In this document: one piece after another, positions 4,555 through 11,547 of the stretch
How positions within the stretch are numbered: position 1 is the stretch's first letter
Layout: every line of letters starts with the position of its first letter
NCBI GenBank assembly: GCA_902497215.1
Contig: CABVEH010000016.1
Coordinates: 1 to 11,965, forward strand
Origin: an uncultured Eggerthellaceae bacterium
Lineage (GTDB): Bacteria; Actinomycetota; Coriobacteriia; Coriobacteriales; Eggerthellaceae
DNA length: 11,965 nt
Direction: 5' to 3'
Notes under the pieces: model-generated
What the model was told of the DNA's origin: nothing
The model's input: the letters and a program-made list of their open reading frames with translations, nothing else
Databases searched by the model: none
Program-made: the position numbers and the translations under genes

Positions 4555-6807
4555 ATGAGTTCAAGTGCAAACTCTTCCGCAAGCTCCAAGACAAGCAGTC
4601 CCGCCAAAGGGGCGAACACGGGTGCCTACATCTCATTGATGGCGCTGGTGATGATGAACGTCACCATCATCGGCAGCGTCGCCAATGACGTGCAGCAGGC
4701 CTACTACGGGCTTTCGTCCGTCACGCTGTTCATCATCGGCGCCTTGGTGTTCTTCCTCCCCACGGGCCTGGTCGCAGCCGAGCTCGCGTCAGGGTGGGGC
4801 CAGCGTGGAGGCATCTTCCGCTGGGTTGGCGAAGCGTTGGGGCCAGGACTGGCCTTCACGTGCCTGCTGATCCTGTGGTTCCAGACGTCGATCAACTTCG
4901 GCATGGGCGTCGCGTCCGCGTCGGCCACCATCGGGTTCTACACGCCCGACTGGGACTGGGCGGTCCAGTTCATGAACAACCCGTCCAACCAGTTCTTCAT
5001 CATACTGGCATGGCTGGCCTATTATTGGGGCCTCACGTGGATATCCACACACGGCGTCAAGGCGTTTGCGCGCCTCACGAAATACGGCGTCATCATCGGC
5101 ACGTTCATCCCCCTGGCCTTCATCGTCATCTTCACGGCGGTCTGGCTGGCGCAGGGCAACGTGTCGAACGTCACCCCAACGCCCGAGGCATTCAACCCGT
5201 TCAGCAGCGGATTCAGCCTTACCAATCTGGCGCTGGCCGCCGGCGTGTTCTTCAGCTTCGCGGGCATCGACATGAACGCTGCGCACATCAAACAGCTGAA
5301 GAACCCGCAGAAGGAGTTCCCGCTTTCCATCTTCATCGCCATGATCCTGACGCTGATCATCTTCATCGCCGGCACGGTATGCATCGCCATCGTCACGCCG
5401 AAGCAGGACATGAACCTGGTCTACGGCCTGTACCAAACATACAAGATCCTGGGCGCCACGTTCAGCTGCCCGTGGATCTACGTCGCGTTCGTCTGGGTCG
5501 GCCTGGGCGCGTCCATGGCGTCGTTGGTCACCAACATGGCAGGTCCTTCGTTCATGCTGGGTCAGGCCGGACGCTCGGGCTTCCTGCCCAAGATTCTGCA
5601 GAACTCCAACAAGCACGGCATGCCTAGCCGCCTCATGTACCTGCAGATGGCGTTCATGACGCTGATAGCGTTCCTGTGCTTCCTGATCCCGAACATCGAG
5701 GGCTTCGTGGTGCTGATCACGCAGGCCATCACCATCCTTTACATGATGTACTACGTGCTGATGTTCGTGTCGTTCCTGAAGCTGCGTCACGACCAGCCCA
5801 ACCGTCCGCGCCTGTTCAGGGTGCCTGGCGGAAATGCAGGCGCATGGATAGTTGCCGGCATAGGCCTTCTGGCCTGCGCGTTCGGCATCGTACTGGCCAT
5901 CATCCCGCCGGCCCAGGTCGCCGAAGAGGTCGGAAGCCCGGTCACTTACGTTGTGGTGATCCTGGCAATAATCGTCGTCACCTTCGGCATATGCTTCGGC
6001 GTCTACCAGACCTCCAAGAGGCATGACTGGGTGGACGAGAACAACGTGTTCGCCCCGTTCACTTGGCAGATCGAAGGCCTGAAGAAGCCGGCACGCGTTC
6101 TTTCGAACGTGCCGTCGGAAATGATGAGCGAAGACCAGAACCCCATGGGCATGCCCATCAAGAAGCTATGGGACCCCAACGAGCAGATCGTGCTCCCCGA
6201 CAAGTACGTGCCTGGCAAGCATCATCCCACGTCTCCTTCGATCCAGGCTGGTGACGACCCTGCCGCAATGAACCACCCGGTGAAGACGAACGGCGTGGCC
6301 AACACGGCAGTGGCGATCCCCATGAGCCAGCCGGCCATCATCTCGAAGAAGGCCGGCATCGGCACCGCAGCAACCGTCGGCCTGCGCAAGCATCCCAATG
6401 CCGCAGCCATCGAAGCCGCCGTGCCCGTGCAGATCGCGGCGGACGTTCCGGCTGCTCCGGCAAGCGAAGTCGAGGCGGCAACTGTTCCGCGCGATCCGGA
6501 AGCGGATGCGAAGCGCGCCGGCGAACGCATGCAGAAAGCGCTCGACGCCGAGCACGAGGCCGAGCAGAAGGCTCACGAATACGCCGTCGAGGCCCAAGCC
6601 TACGAGGCGCAGATCGAAGCGGACAGCAACCTCGCATCGGCGCGACGTCAGGTCAAGGAAACGAAGGCCGCGGCCGAGCAGGCCAAGAAGCATGTAGAAA
6701 ACAACGTCCCCGACCCGCACGTGAAGCGCAAGACGGACGAAGGCGCCAGCGCGCCCGCGTCCGACAATGCCGAATCTGGTGCAAACGGGTCGGATCAGGG
6801 CAAGTAG
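4555..6807 (+). CDS. GadC-like APC amino-acid antiporter with long C-terminal coiled-coil tail
   Basis: This 750-residue protein has an amino acid-polyamine-organocation (APC) carrier body up to about residue 482, with roughly twelve hydrophobic segments. Stretches resembling the glutamate:GABA antiporter group include LVAAELASGWGQRGGIFRWV, FARLTKYGVIIGTFIPLAFI, and MAGPSFMLGQAGRSGFLPKI followed by NKHGMPSRLM. It should exchange amino acids across the cytoplasmic membrane; the exact substrate is not readable. The last 268 residues are unusual. A Pro/Ala-rich linker is followed at about 645-716 by a charged Ala/Glu/Lys/Gln-rich helix likely to form a coiled coil, then a disordered acidic end. 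GadC itself has a much shorter cytoplasmic plug. The start at ATG 4555 follows AAGGGGTGAT; an earlier GTG (4546) lies inside that ribosome site. The next permease gene begins 19 bp downstream, so the two are surely cotranscribed. Confidence 0.9.
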   Translation: MSSSANSSASSKTSSPAKGANTGAYISLMALVMMNVTIIGSVANDVQQAYYGLSSVTLFIIGALVFFLPTGLVAAELASGWGQRGGIFRWVGEALGPGLAFTCLLILWFQTSINFGMGVASASATIGFYTPDWDWAVQFMNNPSNQFFIILAWLAYYWGLTWISTHGVKAFARLTKYGVIIGTFIPLAFIVIFTAVWLAQGNVSNVTPTPEAFNPFSSGFSLTNLALAAGVFFSFAGIDMNAAHIKQLKNPQKEFPLSIFIAMILTLIIFIAGTVCIAIVTPKQDMNLVYGLYQTYKILGATFSCPWIYVAFVWVGLGASMASLVTNMAGPSFMLGQAGRSGFLPKILQNSNKHGMPSRLMYLQMAFMTLIAFLCFLIPNIEGFVVLITQAITILYMMYYVLMFVSFLKLRHDQPNRPRLFRVPGGNAGAWIVAGIGLLACAFGIVLAIIPPAQVAEEVGSPVTYVVVILAIIVVTFGICFGVYQTSKRHDWVDENNVFAPFTWQIEGLKKPARVLSNVPSEMMSEDQNPMGMPIKKLWDPNEQIVLPDKYVPGKHHPTSPSIQAGDDPAAMNHPVKTNGVANTAVAIPMSQPAIISKKAGIGTAATVGLRKHPNAAAIEAAVPVQIAADVPAAPASEVEAATVPRDPEADAKRAGERMQKALDAEHEAEQKAHEYAVEAQAYEAQIEADSNLASARRQVKETKAAAEQAKKHVENNVPDPHVKRKTDEGASAPASDNAESGANGSDQGK

Positions 6808-6826
6808 GAACTAAGGGGTGTTTGAA

Positions 6827-8347
6827 ATGAGCGCAAGCGAAAAGAACGAGCCGAAGACCACGTCGGCGACGGCTGCGCAGTTCAAGCAGGTAACTGGCAC
6901 ATCGAGCGCCCACCCCGCTGCAACGGGCGCGGATGCAGCTCGCATGTCGATGCCTGAGAACAACGGCGCCAAGGTGACGAAGCCCACCGTCGCCACCGCC
7001 CAGAAGAGCGGCGACGACTTCAAGGCGACGCTCACCGTGAAGGACATGGTGGTGTGGGGCCTCATAACCATGGTGCCCATCTCGCCCATGGCCGTGTACG
7101 GCGGCGTGTTCGCCGACTCCGGCGGGATGCCCACCTTGGCCTTCCTCATCGGCTTCGTGGCGGTGCTGTTCTCGGTGTTCTCGTTCGGCATCATGATCCA
7201 GCACTTCCCGTCGTCCGGGTCGATATTCACCTACGTCAGCCACGTGTTCGGCAAGGCCCCGGGCTTCATAGCCGGATGGCTCATGCTGCTGCAGTACCTG
7301 GTCAGCCCGGCCATGGTGTACCTGATTGCGGCCATAGCCATCCACAGCATGCTTCCCGAGGTCCCGATACTGGCGCTTTGCTTCGGCTTCTTGGCCATCG
7401 TGGCCATCGTGTCGCTGATAGGCATGAAGACGGCCATGGTGGTGAACAAGGTGGCATTGGTGGCCCAGCTGGTCATCCTGGCCTTGTTCGTCGTGTGCGG
7501 CATCGTGTACGTGGTGCAGCATCCCGAAAGCGCCAACTTCTCGCCGACCAACCTGTTCAACCCCGGCAAGTTCGAGCTGGGCGGAACGATGTCGGCCGTG
7601 TCGCTGGCCGTGATGTCCTACGTGGGGTTCGGCGCCATCGCCACCCTGACGCAGGAAGCCAAGGACCCCAAGCATGGGCCGTCGCGCGCAATGATGGTCA
7701 TGGCCGTCGTGCTGTGCGTGCTGTACGTGCTGCAGTGCTTCATCGCCACGTGCATCGACCCGTCCGGCGCGGTCTTCCAGGGCGACACGGACAACGCGTT
7801 CTACGCCGTGGCCAAGCTGGCGGCAGGGCCGTGGCTGATGGTGGTGTGCGCCGTGGGCGTCGCGTTGGCGCAGGGCGTGTTCACCGCAATCGCGCAGCAG
7901 AACTCCATCGCGTTCGTCATGTTCACCATGGCGAAGGGCGGATGCCTTCCGAAGTTTATGGCCAAGATGGACAAGCGCACCAACTCCCCGTTGAACGCGG
8001 TCATCTTCATAATCGGGCTGTCCGTCGTGCTCACGCTGGTCTTCCAGTTCAGCGGCATAAACATGAACACGGTCGTGAAGATATCGAACTTCGGCGCGCT
8101 TTCCACCTACGTGATGCTGAACGTCTCGGTCATCGTGTTCTGCTGGTTCCAACTTAAGGAACGTGCCGGCGCGAAGGCGTTCTTCATGCACCTGCTGTTC
8201 CCGCTGTTCGGCGCGGCGGTGTGCTTCGCGATCCTGCTGTCGGTGGGCGACGTGGCCCTGATCGTCGGCTGCGTGTTCATAGTCATCGGAATCGTGTACT
8301 ACCTGGTGCTGACCAAGGTTCTGAAGCGGCAGATAAACCTTGGGTAG
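6827..8347 (+). CDS. APC-family amino-acid permease
   Basis: This 506-residue carrier has a hydrophilic N-terminal extension of about 65 residues rich in Ala, Thr, Ser and Lys. About twelve membrane segments of the APC superfamily follow. The first carrier motif reads LTVKDMVVWGLITMVPISPM, followed by HFPSSGSIFTYVSHVFGKAPG, a pattern common in bacterial amino-acid and polyamine importers. YVGFGAIATLTQEAKDPKHG in the middle matches the conserved segment around TM6-loop7 (GF-a-at-teEakdP). The role is uptake or exchange of an amino acid or polyamine; the substrate cannot be named. ATG 6827 is chosen because AAGGGG lies 9 nt upstream; a GTG at 6818 sits inside that site. The short spacing to the preceding antiporter suggests paired use, for example one importing a substrate and the other exchanging its product. 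A 156-bp gap with stem-loops separates it from the peptidase gene. Confidence 0.92.
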   Translation: MSASEKNEPKTTSATAAQFKQVTGTSSAHPAATGADAARMSMPENNGAKVTKPTVATAQKSGDDFKATLTVKDMVVWGLITMVPISPMAVYGGVFADSGGMPTLAFLIGFVAVLFSVFSFGIMIQHFPSSGSIFTYVSHVFGKAPGFIAGWLMLLQYLVSPAMVYLIAAIAIHSMLPEVPILALCFGFLAIVAIVSLIGMKTAMVVNKVALVAQLVILALFVVCGIVYVVQHPESANFSPTNLFNPGKFELGGTMSAVSLAVMSYVGFGAIATLTQEAKDPKHGPSRAMMVMAVVLCVLYVLQCFIATCIDPSGAVFQGDTDNAFYAVAKLAAGPWLMVVCAVGVALAQGVFTAIAQQNSIAFVMFTMAKGGCLPKFMAKMDKRTNSPLNAVIFIIGLSVVLTLVFQFSGINMNTVVKISNFGALSTYVMLNVSVIVFCWFQLKERAGAKAFFMHLLFPLFGAAVCFAILLSVGDVALIVGCVFIVIGIVYYLVLTKVLKRQINLG

Positions 8348-8360
8348 CAGCCAGACGTTT

Positions 8361-8386
8361 GGAAACCCCGGGGTGTCGCAAGGCGC
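8361..8386 (+). repeat. Intergenic repeat copy 2 (GGAAACCCC-N7-CGCAAGGCGC)
   Basis: This copy carries the same two blocks at the same 7-nt spacing as the element at 4500, here 143 nt before the S10 peptidase start. Its right part can fold as GGGGTGT/GCGCCCC with two G-U pairs (8370-8376 with 8383-8389). No U-run follows, so it is not a standard terminator. Confidence 0.5.
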
Positions 8387-8416
8387 CCCGTTGCAATGGA
8401 TGCAAGCCTCGGATAG

Positions 8417-8432
8417 GTGCTCTGAAGAGCAC
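8417..8432 (+). repeat. Stem-loop GTGCTC-TGAA-GAGCAC
   Basis: This is a perfect 6-bp stem with a 4-nt loop, about 70 nt before the peptidase start. No U-tract follows, so it is more likely an RNA-stability or regulatory stem than a terminator. Confidence 0.5.
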
Positions 8433-8503
8433 GGACAAGGGCGCTGAAAGGGCACTGAAAGCGCACGAGCGAAGCAAGGAAACCATGGCCGAAAGGAGCC
8501 ATC

Positions 8504-9991
8504 ATGACAGAAGCACAAGCATTCACGTTGAAGCTGGAACCGCAGGAGCAGCCCAAACCGTCCGAAGGCGCGATCCCCGAGCCTGCGACCAAGACGTACA
8601 CCTGGAAGGGCAAGGGCAAGAAGTCCTTGACCTACGACGCCACAGCCGAGATGCTGCCGGTGCACGAGGACGACGGAACCCTCATCGGGCACATGTTCGC
8701 GCTGTCCTACGTCACCGACGAGCAGGACAAGTCCGACCGTCCGGTCACGTTCTGCTGGAACGGCGGCCCTGGCGGGTCGTCGGCCATGGTAAACGTCGGC
8801 GGCCTGGGGCCGCGGCGTGTGCCGATCGCGACGCTCGACCAGCTGCCTTGCCCCACGCAGCCTGAAGACAACCCTTACTCGCTGCTGCCTTCTTCCGACC
8901 TGGTGTACATCGACGCGCTGGGCACCGGATATTCCAAGGTGGCGAAGGGCTACGACCCCAAGAAGGTGTGGGGAGTGGACGGCGACGCCGATGCGTTCAT
9001 GCGCGGCATCTCGCAGTGGCTCACCACGCACGACCGCTGGAATTCGCCGCTGTACCTGTACGGCGAGTCGTACGGCACCATGCGCAACGCGGTGCTGATG
9101 CGCGTGCTTGGCGAGCGCGGGATCGCGCTGACCGGCGTGGTGGAGCAGTCGACCATCCTGGACTACGCGCCCACCCTTTCCGGCAACGACCTTTACTACA
9201 TGGGCATGCTTCCCGTGTACGCCGCCACGGCAAACCACTTCGGCAAGGCCGGCAAGGGCGTGGACCAGTTCAAGTGGTTCGACAAGGCATGGGACTTCGT
9301 CGACGAGAAGTACGGCCGCGCGCTGATCAAGTGCGACGAGATCGACCCCAAGGAAGAGAAGGCCGTAGCCAAGGAGATGTCGCAGCTGATCGGCATCCCG
9401 GCCGACATCATCCAGCAGAAGCACCTGCGCATCGAGCTTGACACGTTCCGCAAGCTGCTGCTGGCGGACGAGGGGCTGTTCATAGGCCGCTACGACACGC
9501 GCTTCACCGAGCCTGCCTATATGGACGTGCAGGGCGACAACGAGTTCTTCGCCGGCGAGGACCCCTCGGGCGACGCGATCATGTCCCCCGACCAGTCGGC
9601 ATGGATGAAGCTGGTCCAGGAAACCGGCTTCAAGGGCTCGCCGCTGAACATGCTGCTCTCGTTCAAGGTGAACATGGACTGGAACTGGACGCACCAGGCG
9701 CCTGGCACCATGGGCAGCCCGTCATGCCCCAACACGGCATACGACATGGGCACGGCGCTTCGCCGCAACCCGCACTGCCGCGTGCTGTTCTTCGGCGGCA
9801 TCCACGACGCGGCCACGCCGTTCTGGAACGTCAAGCACGCCATGTCGAAGATGTTCCTTCCCGACAGCATCAAGGACCGCATCGAGTACTGCGTCCACGA
9901 GAACGGGCACATGGCTTACGAGGACCAGCCCACGCTTGAGAAGATGGCCCCCGAGCTTGCCGCCTTCTACGACAAGCGCCATCAGGCATAG
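8504..9991 (+). CDS. Serine carboxypeptidase-like peptidase, family S10, cytoplasmic
   Basis: This 495-residue alpha/beta hydrolase belongs to the S10 group, which removes C-terminal residues from peptides. The oxyanion-hole motif WNGGPGGSS is at 85-93, followed by GGLGPRRV. The Asp-Ala-x-Gly-Thr-Gly-Tyr-Ser segment that replaces the usual D-Q-P-x-G-T-G-F-S is at 137-144. The nucleophile is Ser189 in GESYG, and the likely acid and base are Asp435 (GGIHDAATPF) and His469 (ENGHMAY). All three triad residues are present, so it should be active. There is no signal peptide: the start is a hydrophilic MTEAQAFTLKLEPQEQ, which places it in the cytoplasm, unlike eukaryotic vacuolar/lysosomal members. 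ATG 8504 follows AAAGGAG at 5 nt. Its place behind two amino-acid carriers and before two more hydrolases fits peptide breakdown. Most bacterial relatives have GGPGSSS where this has GGPGGSS. Confidence 0.93.
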   Translation: MTEAQAFTLKLEPQEQPKPSEGAIPEPATKTYTWKGKGKKSLTYDATAEMLPVHEDDGTLIGHMFALSYVTDEQDKSDRPVTFCWNGGPGGSSAMVNVGGLGPRRVPIATLDQLPCPTQPEDNPYSLLPSSDLVYIDALGTGYSKVAKGYDPKKVWGVDGDADAFMRGISQWLTTHDRWNSPLYLYGESYGTMRNAVLMRVLGERGIALTGVVEQSTILDYAPTLSGNDLYYMGMLPVYAATANHFGKAGKGVDQFKWFDKAWDFVDEKYGRALIKCDEIDPKEEKAVAKEMSQLIGIPADIIQQKHLRIELDTFRKLLLADEGLFIGRYDTRFTEPAYMDVQGDNEFFAGEDPSGDAIMSPDQSAWMKLVQETGFKGSPLNMLLSFKVNMDWNWTHQAPGTMGSPSCPNTAYDMGTALRRNPHCRVLFFGGIHDAATPFWNVKHAMSKMFLPDSIKDRIEYCVHENGHMAYEDQPTLEKMAPELAAFYDKRHQA

Positions 9992-10002
9992 GAAAAGCGG
10001 AA

Positions 10003-10018
10003 GGAAACGCCAGGCGGC
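10003..10018 (+). repeat. Intergenic repeat copy 3 (GGAAACGCCAGGCGGC)
   Basis: Fifteen of its 16 bases match the element at 4500. It lies 91 nt before the start of the PLB-like hydrolase and forms the left arm of the large stem described at 10013-10067. Confidence 0.5.
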
Positions 10019-10067
10019 ACGGGGTTGGCGGTGCGCGAAATGCGGAACCGGCGCAGCCCCAGCCGCC
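10013..10067 (+). repeat. Extended imperfect stem-loop between S10 and PLB-like genes
   Basis: Three nested helices can form: GGCGGC (10013-10018) with GCCGCC (10062-10067), GGGG (10021-10024) with CCCC (10057-10060), and TGCGC (10032-10036) with GCGCA (10051-10055). This fills almost the whole 102-bp gap and ends 26 nt before ATG 10094. No U-tract follows, so a plain terminator is unlikely. An mRNA-stability element or a processing site is possible. Confidence 0.5.
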
Positions 10068-10093
10068 AGGCCTGTTAGGAAAGGAGGCCCGAA

Positions 10094-11452
10094 ATGCTCA
10101 AGCCCGACCAACAAGCGATGGTGGACCACGCCCAGCATCAGGAAATCAACGGATGGCGGCACATCAAGGTGAAGGGGAGCCCGTACGAGTGCGGGTTCCA
10201 GGAAGGCTACCTGCTGGCCGACGAGTACAAGGACGCCAGGCGCGTGTACGAGTACATGACGCTGGAGACGTTCGGGATGACCTACGACTGGTTCGCAGAG
10301 CAGTCGCTGAAGCTGCACAGGGACATGATTCCCGAGCGCTGGGCCAACGAGCTGCAGGGAATGGCCGACGGCCTGACCGCCGCCGGCGTGCCGGCAACGC
10401 TGGACGACATGATCGCCTGGAACGACTGGATGGAGGTCACCGGCTACTGGTGGCCCCAGAACGCCGGCAAGATCATGAGCCGTCCGCTGATGAAGACGCA
10501 CCGCAAGGAGCACTGCTCGGCCATCGTGGCCACAGGTTCCGCCACCGTCGACGGCAAGCCTTACCTGGGGCATGAGAGCTTTGACGAGTTCTGGAGCGGC
10601 CAGTACTTCAACGTGTGCAAGAGGGTGGAACCCGACGAGGGCCACGCCTTCATAATGCAGGCGTCGGCGCCGTGCATGCTTTCGTCGATGACCGACTTCT
10701 ACGTGACCGACGCGGGGCTGAACATCACCGAGACCACTTTGGCCGGCTTCGACCGCTACGACGACGCGGGCATGCCCGAATGGGTGCGCATCCGCGACGC
10801 CGTGCAGTTCGCCGGCAACATCGACGAGTTCGTCGAGCGCCTCGACGCGGGCAACAACGGCGGCTATGCCAATGCATGGCTGATCGCCGACCACAACACC
10901 GGCGAGATCGCGCGCTACGAGCAAGGGCTCGAGTTCACGTCGCTGAAGCGCACGTTCGACGGCGCGTTCTTCGGGTGCAACGCCGTGTTCGACCCGCGCA
11001 TCCGCAACCTGGAATGCAAGGACAACGGCTTCAACGACCCGCGTCAGCAGACCGGCGCCCGTCGCCAGAGGTGGATGGAGCTCATCGACCAGTACTACGG
11101 GAAGATCGACCTGGAGGTCGTGAAGAAGATGCTGGCCGACACGTACGACGTGTACCTGGGATACAACTGCCCGTCCAGCCGCGACATCTGCTCGCATTAC
11201 GACGTGGACCCGCAGTACTACGCCGACGACCCCGACGCCGTGTGGAACATCCCGTTTTACCCGGCCGGCTCGTGCGATGCGAAGGCCGCAGGCCCCGACG
11301 ACGTGAAGAACATGAAGATGTGGGGCCGCTACGGCCGCGCCGACGGCGTGGAGTTCAACGCGAAGGACTTCATGGACCAGCACCCGCTGTGGAAGTGGAT
11401 GGACGGATACCTGGAAGACCGCCCGACGCAGCCCTGGACGCTGTTCGACTAG
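10094..11452 (+). CDS. Phospholipase B-like / C45-type Ntn hydrolase
   Basis: This 452-residue protein is probably made as a self-cleaving precursor of the N-terminal nucleophile superfamily. The likely nucleophile is Cys141 in EHCSAIVATG, followed by a strand-turn-strand reading VDGKPYLGHESFDEFW. That corresponds to the CSAL...AHNTW segment of phospholipase B-like proteins. Further downstream are MLSSMTDFYVTDAGLNITET (about 195-215), PEWVRIRDAVQ (about 230-240) and NNGGYANAWLIADHNTGEIA (about 255-275), all in the order found in that family. Cleavage before Cys141 would give a 140-residue prosegment and a 312-residue mature chain. Members hydrolyse amide or ester bonds (acyl-amino acids, penicillins, lipids); the substrate here is unknown. 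No signal peptide is visible. AAAGGAGG precedes ATG 10094. Grouping with S10 and C1B peptidases favours an amide or acyl-peptide substrate, which is inference. Confidence 0.85.
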   Translation: MLKPDQQAMVDHAQHQEINGWRHIKVKGSPYECGFQEGYLLADEYKDARRVYEYMTLETFGMTYDWFAEQSLKLHRDMIPERWANELQGMADGLTAAGVPATLDDMIAWNDWMEVTGYWWPQNAGKIMSRPLMKTHRKEHCSAIVATGSATVDGKPYLGHESFDEFWSGQYFNVCKRVEPDEGHAFIMQASAPCMLSSMTDFYVTDAGLNITETTLAGFDRYDDAGMPEWVRIRDAVQFAGNIDEFVERLDAGNNGGYANAWLIADHNTGEIARYEQGLEFTSLKRTFDGAFFGCNAVFDPRIRNLECKDNGFNDPRQQTGARRQRWMELIDQYYGKIDLEVVKKMLADTYDVYLGYNCPSSRDICSHYDVDPQYYADDPDAVWNIPFYPAGSCDAKAAGPDDVKNMKMWGRYGRADGVEFNAKDFMDQHPLWKWMDGYLEDRPTQPWTLFD

Positions 11453-11477
11453 GCGTTCGCGACGCTTACGGCATTCC

Positions 11478-11496
11478 GGGCGGCGGACCGTCGCCC
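11478..11496 (+). repeat. Strong stem-loop between the PLB-like and aminopeptidase C genes
   Basis: GGGCGGCG pairs with CGTCGCCC around a 3-nt loop (8 bp, one G-U), followed by only three T. It could be a weak or partial terminator, or a stabilising stem for the upstream message. The gap as a whole (11453-11547, 95 bp) shows nothing else notable. Confidence 0.45.
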
Positions 11497-11547
11497 TTTG
11501 GATAGCAAGCTGCAACGGATCAAGCCATAGGAATGGAGATGTTCGAA

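Larger units (their letters stand above)
8348..8503 (+). other. Intergenic leader of the S10 peptidase gene
   Basis: These 156 bp between the permease and the peptidase hold the repeat at 8361, a TTGCA-n5-TGCAA inverted repeat (8391-8405), the stem-loop at 8417-8432, and two near-identical GC-CTGAAAG-type blocks around 8440-8465. The strong ribosome site AAAGGAG precedes ATG 8504. No convincing promoter hexamers, terminator or open frame is present. It looks like a structured spacer inside an operon, or a leader with its own control. Confidence 0.45.

Noticed and set aside
8391..8419. Promoter for the S10 gene (TTGCAA-N17-TAGGTG)
   Set aside because: The -10 is a poor match and the TTGCAA is part of a small inverted repeat. 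It is not strong enough to call.
8348..8503. Known riboswitch in the peptidase leader
   Set aside because: I compared it from memory with TPP, FMN, SAM, cobalamin, glycine, lysine, fluoride and guanidine core motifs and found no match.
6653..9694. A 1013-codon open frame on the minus strand
   Set aside because: It runs antisense to the second permease and the S10 gene. Its product is rich in Arg, His and Asp without domains. It arises from codon bias in GC-rich DNA.
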